Assembly: GCA_903828035.1 (NCBI GenBank)
Contig: CAIKKV010000318.1
Span: 1-7,695, forward strand
Source of the DNA: an uncultured bacterium
GTDB taxonomy: Bacteria > Verrucomicrobiota > Kiritimatiellia > CAIKKV01
Length of the DNA stretch: 7,695 nucleotides
Reading direction: 5' to 3'
The number at the start of each line of letters is the position of its first letter. Position 1 is the first letter of the stretch. Shown here in pieces: positions 1-6,023 of this stretch. The notes below the pieces were generated by a model, which was not told the origin of the DNA, ran no database searches, and saw only the letters and a program-made list of their open reading frames with translations. The translations under genes and the position numbers were made by a program.

Positions 1-1
1 C

Positions 2-391
2 GAGGGCGGCGAGATCTTCATCCTGGAGATGGGGACCCCGGTCAAGATCGCCGACATGGCCCGCGACCTGATCCGGCTGTCCGGGAAGCGGCCCGGCGAA
101 GACATCGAGATCGTCTACACGGGGCTCCGGCCCGGCGAAAAACTCTACGAGGAGCTGATTACCCACGGCGAAGGCATTGTGCCGACCCCCCATGAAAAGA
201 TCATGGTGCTCCGCCCGGACGGGTCATGCAGGGATCGGAAAATCCTGGACGGCGTGAGCGAGTTGATCCGGGCCGCCGGGACCTATGACGCGGAGTTGAT
301 CCGCCAGACGCTGAAAGAGATGATTCCCGAATATGTGCCGTCTGATGCCCGCAGCGTGCTGGCGGACGCCCATCCTGCGCGAAGCGTGTAG
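2..391 (+). CDS. C-terminal part of a CapD/FlaA1-like nucleotide-sugar 4,6-dehydratase/epimerase (5' end outside window)
   Basis: The reading frame is open from the left edge and ends at TAG 389-391, giving the last 129 residues. The stretch MGTPVKIADMARDLIRLSG followed by TGLRPGEKLYEEL is the characteristic C-terminal signature of the polysaccharide-biosynthesis CapD/WbpM/FlaA1 family. These are short-chain dehydrogenase/reductase-fold enzymes that use bound NAD(P) to convert UDP-GlcNAc-type sugars to 4-keto-6-deoxy intermediates for capsule, O-antigen or glycan synthesis. The NAD-binding Rossmann part, the catalytic residues and any N-terminal membrane segments lie outside the window, so I cannot tell a short soluble dehydratase from the long membrane-bound type. 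The tail after MIPEYVPSD is low-complexity and looks like a normal variable C-terminus. A hairpin starts directly after the stop codon. The family call is strong; the exact sugar substrate is unknown. Confidence 0.87.
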   Translation, partial: EGGEIFILEMGTPVKIADMARDLIRLSGKRPGEDIEIVYTGLRPGEKLYEELITHGEGIVPTPHEKIMVLRPDGSCRDRKILDGVSELIRAAGTYDAELIRQTLKEMIPEYVPSDARSVLADAHPARSV

Positions 392-455
392 CGCCGCACT
401 GCGTGCGGCGGCCCGGACGTGCGCGTTCCGGAGAGACCCCGGGCGTCTTCCGCCC
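392..455 (+). other. Three consecutive GC-rich hairpins after the CapD-like gene (possible terminator or mRNA 3'-end structure)
   Basis: Immediately after the stop codon there is a perfect 8-bp stem, CGCCGCAC 392-399 with GTGCGGCG 403-410, and a 3-nt loop. It is followed by a second stem, CCGGACG 413-419 pairing with 424-431 (one bulged T, TGCG loop), and a third, GGGCG 441-445 with CGCCC 451-455 (5-nt loop). None is followed by a clear T-run, so this is not a canonical intrinsic terminator. The position between two unrelated genes makes a role in ending or stabilising the upstream transcript plausible. The stems are seen in the sequence; the function is inferred. Confidence 0.45.
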
Positions 456-473
456 CTGTCGCTCAGATGGAGA

Positions 474-502
474 TTGATTTTCCCCCGTATTTAGGGCATC
501 AT
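474..502 (+). promoter_or_regulatory. Weak sigma70-like promoter candidate for the ABC-F gene
   Basis: TTGATT at 474-479 (4 of 6 match to TTGACA) is separated by 17 nt from CATCAT at 497-502 (4 of 6 match to TATAAT). This would start transcription about 35-40 nt before the GTG start at 548. The match is modest and could be chance. It is the best pair I see in this gap. Confidence 0.25.
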
Positions 503-535
503 CTTCGGCCCTTAATGATCGTTTAGCCGCTGGAT

Positions 536-540
536 GGGAG
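536..540 (+). promoter_or_regulatory. Ribosome binding site of the ABC-F gene
   Basis: GGGAG lies 7 nt before the GTG at 548. This supports GTG over the in-frame ATG at 563, which would sit 22 nt from the motif. The GTG start also gives the N-terminus MIATSMLTKRFG, which aligns with the usual ABC-F beginning. Confidence 0.6.
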
Positions 541-547
541 AGCGTTC

Positions 548-2116
548 GTGATTGCAACGTCGATGTTGACCAAGAGATTCGGTGCGGATGTTCTTTTCGA
601 GGATGTCAGCGTCAAGTTCACCCCGGGGAACTGCTATGGCCTGGTCGGGGCCAACGGCTCCGGGAAATCGACATTTGTGAAAATCCTGGCGGGAATCATC
701 CCCCCCAGCTCCGGCGACGTGACCGTCGGCCGCGACTGCACCCTGGGCTACCTCCGCCAGGATCATGCCGAGTTTGACGACATTCCCATCCTCGACACCG
801 TTTTCATGGGGAACCGGAAGCTCTGGGACCTGCACCGGGAGCGGGAGGCCCTCTACGCCAAGGAAGACCTGTCCGACGCCGAGCATGAGCGCAGCGGCGA
901 AATCGAGCACGAGTTCGGGATCGCCGGCGGCTATACGATGGAGGCCGATGCCGCCAAGTTGCTGGCCGGGCTCGGGTTCACGGAGGATGTCTTCACCCGG
1001 GAGATGAGAACCCTGCAGGGCGGATTCAAGCTCCGGGTCCTGCTGGCCCAGGTCCTCTTCGCCCATCCCGACGTCCTGCTGCTGGACGAGCCGACCAACC
1101 ACCTGGACATGGACTCCATCGAGTGGCTCGTGGATCTGCTGTCGCGCTACGAGGGAACGGTCATCGTCATTTCGCATGACCGCTTCTTCCTCAACCAGGT
1201 GTGCACGCATATCGCGGACCTGGACTACCATGAAATCCGGATGTTCACGGGGAATTATGATGATTTCACGATCGCGAGCCTGGAAGTGCGCGAGCTGAGG
1301 GCCAAGGCCAACGAGAAGATGGAGAAGCAGATCCACGACCTGAAGGCCTTTATCAGCCGCTTCAGCGCCAACGCCTCCAAGTCGAAGCAGGCCACCTCGC
1401 GGCAGAAGCTGCTCGGCAAAATCGAGCTTAACGAAATGAAGCCCAGCTCCCGGGTTTCCCCCTACATCCGGTTCAACGCCAAGCGCCGGCTGGGCGACAA
1501 GGGGATTGAGGCGGCGGGCATATCGAAGAGCTATGGCGAATGCCTGTTCAAGGATTTCTCCTGCACCATCGGCCCGAACGAGAAGGTCGCGATCATCGGC
1601 AAGAACGGCACGGGCAAGACGACGCTCCTGAAAATCCTGTGCGGCTTGCTGCCTCCGGATACCGGCTCTGTTTCCTTCGGCGAAACCGTGCAGTTCAGCC
1701 GGTTTCCGCAGGATCCGGAGGAGGTGCTCGATCCCGACGCCCAGGCGCTCGATTGGCTGGGGAAGTTTGCCGACGAAAAGTCCAAGACCGAAACCGAGCT
1801 GCGCTCGTTCATGGGGCGGATGCTCTTCAGCAAAGACGACGTGTTCAAGAAGATCCAGGTTCTCAGCGGCGGCGAAAAGGCGCGCCTCATCCTGGCCAAG
1901 ATGATGCTGGAGGGGGGCAACATGATGGTGCTGGACGAGCCCACCAACCATCTGGACCTGGAGTCGATTGAAGCCCTGAACTTCGCCTTGTCGCAGGCGG
2001 AGGGGACCCTCGTCTTCGTCTCCCATGACCATCGGCTGATCGGATCGCTCGCCACCCGGATCCTGGAGATCAAGGATCACACGATCCTGGACCGGACCGG
2101 GCCGGCGGCTCAGTAA
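548..2116 (+). CDS. ybiT: ABC-F family ATPase, YbiT type
   Basis: This 522-residue protein has two tandem ABC ATPase domains and no membrane segments, the layout of ABC-F proteins, which bind the ribosomal E site and act on translation rather than transport. Domain 1 has Walker A GANGSGKST (34-42), a degenerate signature LQGGFKL (156-162), Walker B VLLLDEPTNHLD (176-187) and switch His in SHD (209-211). An interdomain linker of about 240-318, rich in Lys, Arg and Glu and containing RFSANASKSKQATSR, corresponds to the P-site tRNA interacting region. Domain 2 has Walker A GKNGTGKTT (351-359), canonical LSGGEKAR (439-446), Walker B VLDEPTNHLD (461-470) and SHD (492-494). The linker, the phrase RVLLAQVLFAHPD and the length near 530 residues match E. 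coli YbiT best from memory. The C-terminus stops soon after TRILEI and lacks the short GNYEDYL-like tail of YbiT. The gene stands alone, 147 nt from the next one. Confidence 0.95.
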   Translation: MIATSMLTKRFGADVLFEDVSVKFTPGNCYGLVGANGSGKSTFVKILAGIIPPSSGDVTVGRDCTLGYLRQDHAEFDDIPILDTVFMGNRKLWDLHREREALYAKEDLSDAEHERSGEIEHEFGIAGGYTMEADAAKLLAGLGFTEDVFTREMRTLQGGFKLRVLLAQVLFAHPDVLLLDEPTNHLDMDSIEWLVDLLSRYEGTVIVISHDRFFLNQVCTHIADLDYHEIRMFTGNYDDFTIASLEVRELRAKANEKMEKQIHDLKAFISRFSANASKSKQATSRQKLLGKIELNEMKPSSRVSPYIRFNAKRRLGDKGIEAAGISKSYGECLFKDFSCTIGPNEKVAIIGKNGTGKTTLLKILCGLLPPDTGSVSFGETVQFSRFPQDPEEVLDPDAQALDWLGKFADEKSKTETELRSFMGRMLFSKDDVFKKIQVLSGGEKARLILAKMMLEGGNMMVLDEPTNHLDLESIEALNFALSQAEGTLVFVSHDHRLIGSLATRILEIKDHTILDRTGPAAQ

Positions 2117-2177
2117 GTTTGACTGGGCGGAAATCCCGCATTCAGCAATTAATCATGCCCGTTTAACGACATCCTCC

Positions 2178-2206
2178 TTGCATTCAAGACCCTTTATTGA
2201 TATAGT
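2178..2206 (+). promoter_or_regulatory. Sigma70-like promoter candidate for the hybrid histidine kinase
   Basis: TTGCAT at 2178-2183 (3 of 6 match) is followed after exactly 17 nt by TATAGT at 2201-2206 (5 of 6 match), in the AT-richest part of the gap. The predicted transcription start near 2213 would give a leader of about 50 nt. The good -10 box and ideal spacing offset the modest -35 box, a pattern common where an activator helps. Confidence 0.5.
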
Positions 2207-2211
2207 ACTAT
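2202..2211. promoter_or_regulatory. Perfect 10-bp palindrome over the -10 box (operator candidate)
   Basis: ATAGTACTAT reads the same on both strands and overlaps the proposed -10 hexamer by five bases, running towards the start of transcription. A dimeric regulator bound here would block RNA polymerase. The palindrome is seen directly; regulator binding is inferred, and a 10-bp palindrome in AT-rich DNA can arise by chance. Confidence 0.3.
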
Positions 2212-2242
2212 GTTTATGGGTTGTTTGGCGTAACATGACTGG

Positions 2243-2260
2243 CGCAAGGATTGCGGAGGG
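2243..2260 (+). promoter_or_regulatory. Short hairpin abutting the Shine-Dalgarno site of the hybrid kinase
   Basis: CGCAA 2243-2247 and TTGCG 2251-2255 form a 5-bp stem with a GGA loop. Its last base is the first base of GGAGGG (2255-2260), the Shine-Dalgarno motif for GTG 2264. Only 3 nt separate GGAGGG from the start codon, which is tight. No other in-frame start is possible before the membrane segment, and an in-frame TAA at 2231 closes the frame upstream, so GTG 2264 is favoured despite the spacing. Confidence 0.45.
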
Positions 2261-2263
2261 TCT

Positions 2264-5200
2264 GTGGGACTGATCAATTTATCCGCACACGAAGTGATTT
2301 ACCTCTGCTCGGTTGCCGCTTCACTGGCCGTCTACCTGCTCGCATGGAAAGCGCTCAAGCGGGCGCGGGCGTCTCACGAGCGGACGGAGCGCGAACTGCT
2401 GGAAAGCCGGGCGCTCGTTCAAGACATGTTCCAATCGAGCCGGGCCGTGCATCTGTTGATTGATCCCCGTGATGGCGCGATCGTGAACGTCAACGCCGCG
2501 GCCTGCGCGTTTTACGGGTATGACCGTGCCGCGCTGATGGCGCTTCGCATCTGGGACATCAACCAGCTGGGAGAAGCCGCCACGCGGCAACGCATGCAGC
2601 GGGCCATCGGAGGCGACCAGACCGCCTTTGTCTTCGAGCATCGCCTGGCCTCCGGGGAAATCCGCACCGTGGAGGTTTACAGCGCGCCCCTGATCGATGG
2701 CGGGCGGAAATTGCTGAGCTCGATCGTCATCGACGTCACCGACCGCAAGCGCGCCGAAGATCAACTGCGGGAAAGCCGGGAGCGGTTCACGAACGCATTC
2801 GAATATGCGGCCATCGGCATGGCGCTGGTTTCGCCGGAAGGGCGCTGGCTGAAAGTCAACCGGGCCGTCTGCGAGATGCTCGGGTACTCGGAGTGGGAGT
2901 TGCTCGACAGGACATTCCAGGCGCTCACCCACCCGGACGACCTGCCGGCCGATCAGGACAATGTCCGCCGGATGCTGGTGGGGGACATTTCCACCTACCG
3001 GATGGAAAAGCGCTATTTCCACAAGTCGGGCCGCCTGGTGTGGGCGCTCCTGAACGTCTCCCTGGTCCGGGACAGCGGGGGGAGGCCCTTGTATTTCATT
3101 TCCCAGGTTATTGATATTTCCGCCCAGAAGGAGTCCGAGCGCCAGCGGGCCATGGCCCTGGAGGTCCTGGATATACTTAACGAGACAAGGGAGATGTCGA
3201 AGGCGGCTTCACGCATTCTGGATGTGATCCGGCGGGAGACGGGCGTCGAGGCCGCGGCCATCCGGCTTGCCCGCGGCAACGACTTTAATTATTTCGTTCA
3301 CACCGGGTTTCCCAGGGAGTTTATCGAGGCGGAGGATCGACTGTGTTGTCGGAACGAAGACGGCTCCGTTCCGCTTGGTCCCGATGGCAAGCCGTTTCTC
3401 GAATGCACCTGCGGCCTGGTGCTTCGCGGGCGCACGGATCCGGCAAGCCCCTTGTTTTCTCCGGGCGGAAGCGCCTGGGCCAACGATCCGACGCTAGTGA
3501 CGGCCATTCCCGCCGGACAGGACCCCCGGTTCCGCCCGCGCAACAACTGTATCCATTCAGGATACAAGTCCATCGCCATCATTCCCATCCGCTCCGGGGC
3601 GGAGATTGTGGGGCTGCTGCAGCTGAACGATCACGCGCCTGACCGCTTTTCCCCGGAGACCATCGCGTTCCTGGAAGGCGTCGCGGGCAGCATCGGCATT
3701 GCGCTCGCCCGGTGGCAGTCCGCGAAGCAGCTGAGGGATAACATCGAGCACCTGAGCCTGGCGCACGACGCGGCAAATGCGGGGACGTGGGAGTGGAACC
3801 TGAAGACCCATGAAAATGTCTGGGCGGATTCCATCTGGAGATTGTACGGGTTGGACCCGGCGCGGGACAAGGCGTCCTACGAGACGTGGCTGCGGGTCAT
3901 CCACCCCGAGGATCGAGACCGCATCGATCAAACCGTGAAGGCGGCGGCGGCGACCGGAGAGGAGCTCAAGGCGGAATGGCGAGTGTGCCTGCCCGACGGC
4001 TCCCAGCACTGGATGATGTCGCGGGGGCGTCCGGTGCGCGACGAGGACGGCCAAATTGATCGGTACATGGGCGTGGTCATCGATGTCACGGACCGGAAGG
4101 AGGCCGAGGAGCGGCTTCGCCAGAGCGAAGAGCAGTTCATGGTGTCGTTCAAAAGCAACCCGGCCTGGTTGTCGATGGTCGACATCAGCTCCACGCACAT
4201 TCTCGAAGTGAACGACGCCTGGACAAAGCTGTTCGGGTTCACGCGCGAGGAGGTGCTCGGGCGCTCGATCGTGGAGCTGGGGCTGGCCGACGAGTCCACC
4301 TACCGGAACGTCATGGAGGAGGCCCGGCAGGGGGTCTTCTCCCGGAACGTCGAGACGTCCGTCCGCCTGCGCAATGGCGACATGTGCGTGCTCCTGGTGT
4401 CGCGACAGACCGTCTACCTCCGCGGGAAGCCCTGCCTGCTGACCATGGGGCTGGACATTACCGATCGCCGGAAAGCCGAGGCCGAGCGGGTGGAGCTCAA
4501 GGCTGCCGTTGAGCAGGCCTCGGATGGAATCGCCATGTCGGATCTCGATGGCCTTGTCGGGTACGTTAACTCGGCCTGGCTGGCCATGCACGGATGCGAT
4601 CTGGAGGCGGTGAAGGGGCGCCCGCTGAGCGTGTTTCACACGCCGGAGCAGCTCCGCCAGGAGGTGGCGCCGCATCTGGCGCACCTGATGGAGCAGGGAC
4701 ATCATTCGGGCGAGATCCATCATCTGCGGAAGGACGGCACGATTTTCCCGACGTGGATGAGCACGTCGATTTTGAGGGACGGGTTCGGCAAGCCCACCGG
4801 CCTGCTGGCCATTTGCCAGGATATCACGCAGCGCAAGCAGGAGCAGGAGGCGCAGGCGCAGCTGCAGGCGCAGCTGGCCCAGGCCCAGAAAATGGAGTCC
4901 ATCGGGCGCCTGGCCGGGGGGGTGGCGCACGATTTCAACAACAGCATGTTCTGCGTGCTTGGATTTTCGGATCTCATCCTGGAAGACTTGGAGGCGAGCT
5001 CGCCGTTTCTTCCCCAGGTGAAGCAGATCCGGATGGCCGCGCAACAGGCGGCGGATTTGACGAAGCAATTGCTGGCCTTCAGCCGCAAGCAGATCATCCA
5101 GCCCCGGCCGACCAATCTGGACAGTCTCATCCTGCATCATCAGACGATGCTCCGGCACGTCATTGGAGCGGATATCCGGATCACCCTGAACCTGCAGTCC

Positions 5201-5998
5201 GAACAGATGTTGGCCGTGGTGGATCCCTCGCAGTTCCAGCAGGTGCTGCTCAACCTGTGCATCAACGCGCGCGACGCGATGCCGGCCGGAGGCGAGCTGG
5301 TCATCGAGTCCAAGGTGGTTCGTGATGTCGCCCGGGCCGGGCTGCCAGCCGGGAGCGGGACGGTCTTCGTCTGTGTGTCTGTTGTCGACCGGGGGGGCGG
5401 CATTCCGCCCGAGGTGCTCTCCCGCATCTTCGAGCCCTTTTTCACGACGAAGGAGGCGGGCAAGGGAACCGGGCTCGGGCTGTCGGTCGTGCTCGGCATT
5501 GTGCAACAGCACGGGGGCTGGATCGATGTCTCCAGCGAGCCCGGCCGGGGGAGCCGGTTCGACGTTTACTTCCCCCGTGCCGAAGCGGCCGCCGAGCCTC
5601 CGGCGGACGAACAGGCCTCCCTGGTGAGGGGGGCGGGTGAGCTGATCCTGCTGGTGGAGGATGCCGAGGCGGTTCGCGCGATGGCCGCCACCATGCTCCG
5701 CGGCCTGGGCTACCGGTTAATCGAGGCGGACAGCGTGGAGGCCGGGCTGAGGGAGTTTCGCTCCGCGAAAGAGCCCATCCGGGTTCTATTCAGCGACGTG
5801 GTGCTTCCGGACGGGAACGGGATCACGCTGGCCGATGAGATCTCCAAGGCGGATCGCTCCGTCCGGATCGTTCTCTCCAGCGGCTATACCGATGAGCGGT
5901 CCCTTGTGGGCGAGATCCAGAAGCGCCGGTGGACGTTCATGCCCAAGCCGTACACCAAGCAGCAGGTCGGCAAGCTGCTTCACGCCCTGTTGAATTGA
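2264..5998 (+). CDS. Membrane-anchored hybrid sensor histidine kinase (TM-PAS-PAS-GAF-PAS-PAS-PAS-HisKA-HATPase-REC)
   Basis: This 1244-residue sensor autophosphorylates on His and passes phosphate to its own receiver. A single membrane helix spans about 11-30, followed by a basic stretch (KALKRARASHER), so nearly the whole protein is cytoplasmic and there is no periplasmic sensor. PAS domains lie at about 47-165, 170-290, 490-618, 620-740 and 742-858, most closed by a D(V/I)(T/S) motif such as DVTDRK. A GAF domain at about 295-485 contains Cys 361, 362, 381, 383 and 429. A Gln/Ala coiled coil (about 858-876) leads into HisKA with phosphoacceptor His889 in VAHDFNN. The ATPase domain has N-box Asn997/Asn1001, G1 box DRGGGIPPE (1042-1050), FEPFFTTKE (1056-1064) and GKGTGLGLS (1066-1074). 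The C-terminal receiver (about 1127-1243) keeps acidic pair Glu1132/Asp1133, phosphoacceptor Asp1178, Ser1205/Ser1206 and Lys1228. No DNA-binding output is present, so a phosphotransfer protein or separate regulator is expected. The signals sensed cannot be read from sequence. Confidence 0.96.
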   Translation: MGLINLSAHEVIYLCSVAASLAVYLLAWKALKRARASHERTERELLESRALVQDMFQSSRAVHLLIDPRDGAIVNVNAAACAFYGYDRAALMALRIWDINQLGEAATRQRMQRAIGGDQTAFVFEHRLASGEIRTVEVYSAPLIDGGRKLLSSIVIDVTDRKRAEDQLRESRERFTNAFEYAAIGMALVSPEGRWLKVNRAVCEMLGYSEWELLDRTFQALTHPDDLPADQDNVRRMLVGDISTYRMEKRYFHKSGRLVWALLNVSLVRDSGGRPLYFISQVIDISAQKESERQRAMALEVLDILNETREMSKAASRILDVIRRETGVEAAAIRLARGNDFNYFVHTGFPREFIEAEDRLCCRNEDGSVPLGPDGKPFLECTCGLVLRGRTDPASPLFSPGGSAWANDPTLVTAIPAGQDPRFRPRNNCIHSGYKSIAIIPIRSGAEIVGLLQLNDHAPDRFSPETIAFLEGVAGSIGIALARWQSAKQLRDNIEHLSLAHDAANAGTWEWNLKTHENVWADSIWRLYGLDPARDKASYETWLRVIHPEDRDRIDQTVKAAAATGEELKAEWRVCLPDGSQHWMMSRGRPVRDEDGQIDRYMGVVIDVTDRKEAEERLRQSEEQFMVSFKSNPAWLSMVDISSTHILEVNDAWTKLFGFTREEVLGRSIVELGLADESTYRNVMEEARQGVFSRNVETSVRLRNGDMCVLLVSRQTVYLRGKPCLLTMGLDITDRRKAEAERVELKAAVEQASDGIAMSDLDGLVGYVNSAWLAMHGCDLEAVKGRPLSVFHTPEQLRQEVAPHLAHLMEQGHHSGEIHHLRKDGTIFPTWMSTSILRDGFGKPTGLLAICQDITQRKQEQEAQAQLQAQLAQAQKMESIGRLAGGVAHDFNNSMFCVLGFSDLILEDLEASSPFLPQVKQIRMAAQQAADLTKQLLAFSRKQIIQPRPTNLDSLILHHQTMLRHVIGADIRITLNLQSEQMLAVVDPSQFQQVLLNLCINARDAMPAGGELVIESKVVRDVARAGLPAGSGTVFVCVSVVDRGGGIPPEVLSRIFEPFFTTKEAGKGTGLGLSVVLGIVQQHGGWIDVSSEPGRGSRFDVYFPRAEAAAEPPADEQASLVRGAGELILLVEDAEAVRAMAATMLRGLGYRLIEADSVEAGLREFRSAKEPIRVLFSDVVLPDGNGITLADEISKADRSVRIVLSSGYTDERSLVGEIQKRRWTFMPKPYTKQQVGKLLHALLN
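4853..4876 (+). repeat. Exact 12-bp tandem duplication in the signal helix of the hybrid kinase
   Basis: CAGGCGCAGCTG occurs twice back to back (4853-4864 and 4865-4876), in frame. It encodes QAQL-QAQL at residues 864-871 of the hybrid kinase, between the last PAS domain and HisKA, and is followed by the similar AQAQ. The repeat is seen directly. Slippage here would insert or delete four residues in the coiled coil that carries the signal to the kinase core. Confidence 0.85.
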
Positions 5999-6023
5999 CA
6001 CTGTTCATGCCGGAATCGTGAAG
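5978..6023. other. 7-bp inverted repeat bracketing the two convergent stop codons
   Basis: CTTCACG at 5978-5984 and CGTGAAG at 6017-6023 are perfect complements, separated by 32 nt that contain both the TGA of the hybrid kinase (5996-5998) and the stop of the opposing kinase (6005-6007). Inside, TGAA 5991-5994 can pair with TTCA 6004-6007. There is no T-run on either side, so a bidirectional terminator is only a weak possibility. Both arms are coding, and a 7-bp match at this distance can occur by chance. Confidence 0.25.

Noticed and set aside
512..2080. 522-codon open frame on the - strand opposite the ABC-F gene
   Set aside because: It is the antisense shadow of a GC-rich gene. Its product has no recognisable domain, while the + strand product has every ABC-F motif.
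2125..2160. Possible terminator after the ABC-F gene (GCGG/CCGC 2127-2139, or GGGC 2125-2128 with GCCC 2157-2160)
   Set aside because: Stems are only 4 bp and no adequate T-run follows, so neither pairing is convincing as an intrinsic terminator.
2724..4105. Near-identical stretches at the ends of PAS 1 and PAS 3 (encoding VIDVTDRK) as a sign of recent duplication
   Set aside because: The shared DNA is short and reflects the conserved C-terminal motif of PAS domains; the rest of the two domains is clearly different.
3557..5512. 651-codon open frame on the - strand inside the hybrid kinase
   Set aside because: The predicted protein is low-complexity, rich in Leu, Arg, Gln and His, with no family motifs. 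The sense strand encodes contiguous PAS, HisKA and ATPase domains throughout this stretch.
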